DNA of 64,000 bases from Bog-257 sp963846715 (GTDB lineage Bacteria; Acidobacteriota; Terriglobia; Terriglobales; Acidobacteriaceae), in NCBI GenBank assembly GCA_963846715.1, contig CAWJXA010000001.1, positions 1 to 64,000 on the forward strand, read 5' to 3'. The notes below the pieces were generated by a model. That model ran no database searches. It was not told where the DNA came from and saw only the letters and a list, made by a program, of their open reading frames with translations. Position numbers and translations under genes: made by a program. Below, one piece after another: positions 62,240 to 64,000 of this stretch (its first letter is position 1; each line of letters begins with the position of its first letter).

Positions 62240-63895
62240 CTATCGCGTGGTCTCGATGAAGGTCACCTTGTTGATTTCCTTCAGCGTGGTCAGCCCACGT
62301 TTCACTCTATCAATTGCCGACTCGCGAAGGAAATGCATGCCTTCTTCCTTGGCGGTGCGACGAATCTCGCTGCTGGGCTTCTTGGCCAGAATCATTTCAC
62401 GCACGTTATCGGTCAACTCCAGCAACTCGTGGATTGCGGTTCGTCCGCGGAAACCGGTGCCCGAACACTCGATGCAACCCTCTCCCTCATAGAACGGAAT
62501 GTTCAGCCAATCTTGCGGGTTCAAACCGCTGGCTTCCAACTCTTCGTTGGAATAGTGGACCTCTTTCTTGCAAAACTCGCAGACCAGTCGGACCAGCCGT
62601 TGCGCCAGGATGCAGTTCAGCGCCGAAATGAAGTTGTAGGCCTCGACCCCCATGTTTAGGAATCGGCCCAGCACGTCAACCACGTTGTTGGCGTGGACGG
62701 TAGTGAAGACCAAGTGTCCCGTCAATGCGGAGTTGATGGCAATCTGCGCCGTTTCGGTGTCGCGGATTTCGCCGACCATGATCTTATCGGGATCGTGACG
62801 CAAAATGGAGCGCAAGCCGCGGGCAAAGGTCAGGCCCTTTTTCTCGTTTACCGGAATCTGGGTGATGCCGCGGATTTGATACTCGACCGGGTCTTCGATG
62901 GTAATCAGCTTGTCTTCGTCAGTCTTGATCTCGTTGAGTGCAGCGTACAAGGTAGTCGTTTTGCCTGAGCCCGTCGGCCCAGTGACCAGCACCATGCCAT
63001 ATGGCTCCTTGATGTAGCGGCGAAACTTGCGCAAGTCCTCGTCGCTGAAGCCGACCACGTCCAGCGTTAGCTTGTGGAACTTCTCGCTCATCGACTCCTT
63101 GTCGAGCACACGCAGCACCGCGTCTTCACCGTGAATCGATGGCATGATGGAAACGCGGAAGTCGATGGAGCGGCCGAGATAACGCACCCGGAAACGTCCG
63201 TCCTGCGGGACGCGACGTTCGGAGATGTCCAACTCGCTCATGACCTTAATGCGGGAAATGATCGTGGAGTGGTGCTCCTTGGCGATGGGCTGCATGGCCT
63301 GTTGCAGCACACCGTCAATACGGTACTTGATGACCACGGAGTCATCGCGCGTCTCGATGTGGATGTCGCTGGCTCGCCGCTGCAATGCGGTAAAGATGGT
63401 GGTGTCCACCAGGCGGATGATAGGGCTGATGTCCGCCTCGGCCGTCAGCTTCTCGATGGAAATAGTCTCGTCGGAGTTTTCGTCTTCGACGATGACATCC
63501 AGGGCAAAACCCTCGCTGGCTTCCTCCAGCACGCGCTGCGACTGTTCTGTCTTCTTCAGGATGTCGCTAATTTGCGACAGGCTCGCGACCTTGGTGGTAA
63601 TGCGCCGTGCCAGCAGCAAGCCAATCTCGTCGATCATCATCAACTGGCTAGGGTCGGCGATGGCAATCACCAGGCGGCCATCTTCCTTGTCCTCCAGCGG
63701 CACGAAGTTGTAGCGGAACATCAAGTCCACGGGAATCTTGCGAAAGAGGTCGTGCTGGATGTGGAAGTTCTTCAAGTCCACGAACTCGCAACGATAGCGG
63801 CGCGCCAACTCTTTGCCGTGCTCGACTTCGTCCTGCGTGCTTACGGGGCTGCCGTTACCGCCGCCTACGAAAATTGGTTTCTTTAAATCTGCCAT
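62240..63895 (-). CDS. pilB: Type IV pilus assembly ATPase PilB (GspE family)
   Basis: PilB drives pilus extension. The 551-residue protein has the GspE N-terminal region (ELARRYRCEFVDL, about 30-150) and the N2 domain with ASDIHIETRDDSVVIKYRIDG. Walker A is GPTGSGKTTT and the Asp box has TIEDPVEYQI. Walker B is SILRHDPDKIMVGEIRD and the His box TGHLVFTTVHANN. A zinc-binding C-terminal insert (CEFCKK and CIECSGTG) completes it. ATG 63895 (MADLKKPIFV) with AAAGGG upstream is preferred over 63916. It is the first gene of the pilus cluster in the window. Confidence 0.94.
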   Translation of the reverse strand: MADLKKPIFVGGGNGSPVSTQDEVEHGKELARRYRCEFVDLKNFHIQHDLFRKIPVDLMFRYNFVPLEDKEDGRLVIAIADPSQLMMIDEIGLLLARRITTKVASLSQISDILKKTEQSQRVLEEASEGFALDVIVEDENSDETISIEKLTAEADISPIIRLVDTTIFTALQRRASDIHIETRDDSVVIKYRIDGVLQQAMQPIAKEHHSTIISRIKVMSELDISERRVPQDGRFRVRYLGRSIDFRVSIMPSIHGEDAVLRVLDKESMSEKFHKLTLDVVGFSDEDLRKFRRYIKEPYGMVLVTGPTGSGKTTTLYAALNEIKTDEDKLITIEDPVEYQIRGITQIPVNEKKGLTFARGLRSILRHDPDKIMVGEIRDTETAQIAINSALTGHLVFTTVHANNVVDVLGRFLNMGVEAYNFISALNCILAQRLVRLVCEFCKKEVHYSNEELEASGLNPQDWLNIPFYEGEGCIECSGTGFRGRTAIHELLELTDNVREMILAKKPSSEIRRTAKEEGMHFLRESAIDRVKRGLTTLKEINKVTFIETTR

Positions 63896-63910
63896 TACGC
63901 TAAAACCCTT

Positions 63911-63992
63911 TAGCAATTAGCAGCTAGCAATTAGTCGAAGCGCGACGTTCGCCCCTCTGTTTGCTATTTACTATCCACTAACCACTATCCAC
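63911..63992. repeat. Heptad repeats upstream of pilB
   Basis: Units TAGCAAT, TAGCAGC, TAGCAAT (63911-63933) and later CTATCCA, CTAACCA, CTATCCA at the window end. Same family as the other heptad sites, in the opposite orientation at first. Confidence 0.6.
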
Positions 63993-64000
63993 TTCGTCTA

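Overview
The window looks like chromosomal DNA of a soil-type Acidobacteriota bacterium (Koribacter/Terriglobales-like). This is judged from gene content and protein style, not from a database search. Signs are a moderately high GC content, a PDZ-linked sensor kinase beside an NtrC-type regulator, a Ser/Thr kinase with an N-terminal zinc ribbon and a polytopic C-terminus, a TonB receptor with an N-terminal carboxypeptidase-like domain, a fused PilN-PilO protein, an Omp85 protein with many POTRA repeats, and intergenic arrays of palindromes and heptad repeats.

Layout. 1-9.9 kb: the end of a DUF2254 membrane protein, then a compact plus-strand run of polyphosphate kinase 2 and a complete F-type ATP synthase operon (a-c-b-delta-alpha-gamma-beta-epsilon), then an AI-2E family membrane protein. 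10-12.2 kb: a HEAT-repeat exported protein whose 3' end and downstream DNA are duplicated in tandem, followed by a 3' fragment of a tRNA-Asp gene. 12.2-16.5 kb: a membrane Ser/Thr kinase and an AtoE short-chain fatty acid transporter, both minus strand. 16.8-21.2 kb: PDZ/sensor kinase and sigma-54 activator operon. 21.2-27.4 kb: an exported protein with an endosialidase-type chaperone domain, two small proteins, a frameshifted exported protein and a frameshifted TonB-like protein. 27.7-35.7 kb: an envelope assembly operon (Omp85 with POTRA repeats, SurA-N-like protein, TamB). 35.9-38.4 kb: a ThiF/MoeB-like enzyme and an MFS transporter. 38.5-44.6 kb: two divergent ECF sigma/anti-sigma systems, then a cyclopropane synthase-like gene overlapping a flavoprotein gene. 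44.7-47.3 kb: an IclR regulator divergent from isocitrate lyase, with palindromic operators between them. 47.4-49.7 kb: a STAS protein and a DUF885 peptidase-like protein. 49.8-54.4 kb: an accessory island with a decayed TIR gene, a HEPN-like gene, a REP-associated tyrosine transposase (RAYT) among its REP hairpins, and an anchored lipase-like hydrolase. 54.8-58.97 kb: a small conserved protein, a TonB-dependent receptor and a class V aminotransferase. 59.2-63.9 kb: a type IV pilus cluster (pilB, pilM, fused pilN-pilO, pilP-like).

Two points matter for reading the annotation. First, at least seven genes are split by single-base indels, most of them in runs of C, G or T. These are either assembly errors or decay, so several neighbouring partial reading frames should be read as one gene. 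Second, the least ordinary parts are the TIR/HEPN/RAYT island, the sigma/anti-sigma/lipid-modification block at 40.9-44.65 kb, the zf-HC2-bactofilin-membrane anti-sigma fusion, and the coupling of polyphosphate kinase to the ATP synthase operon.
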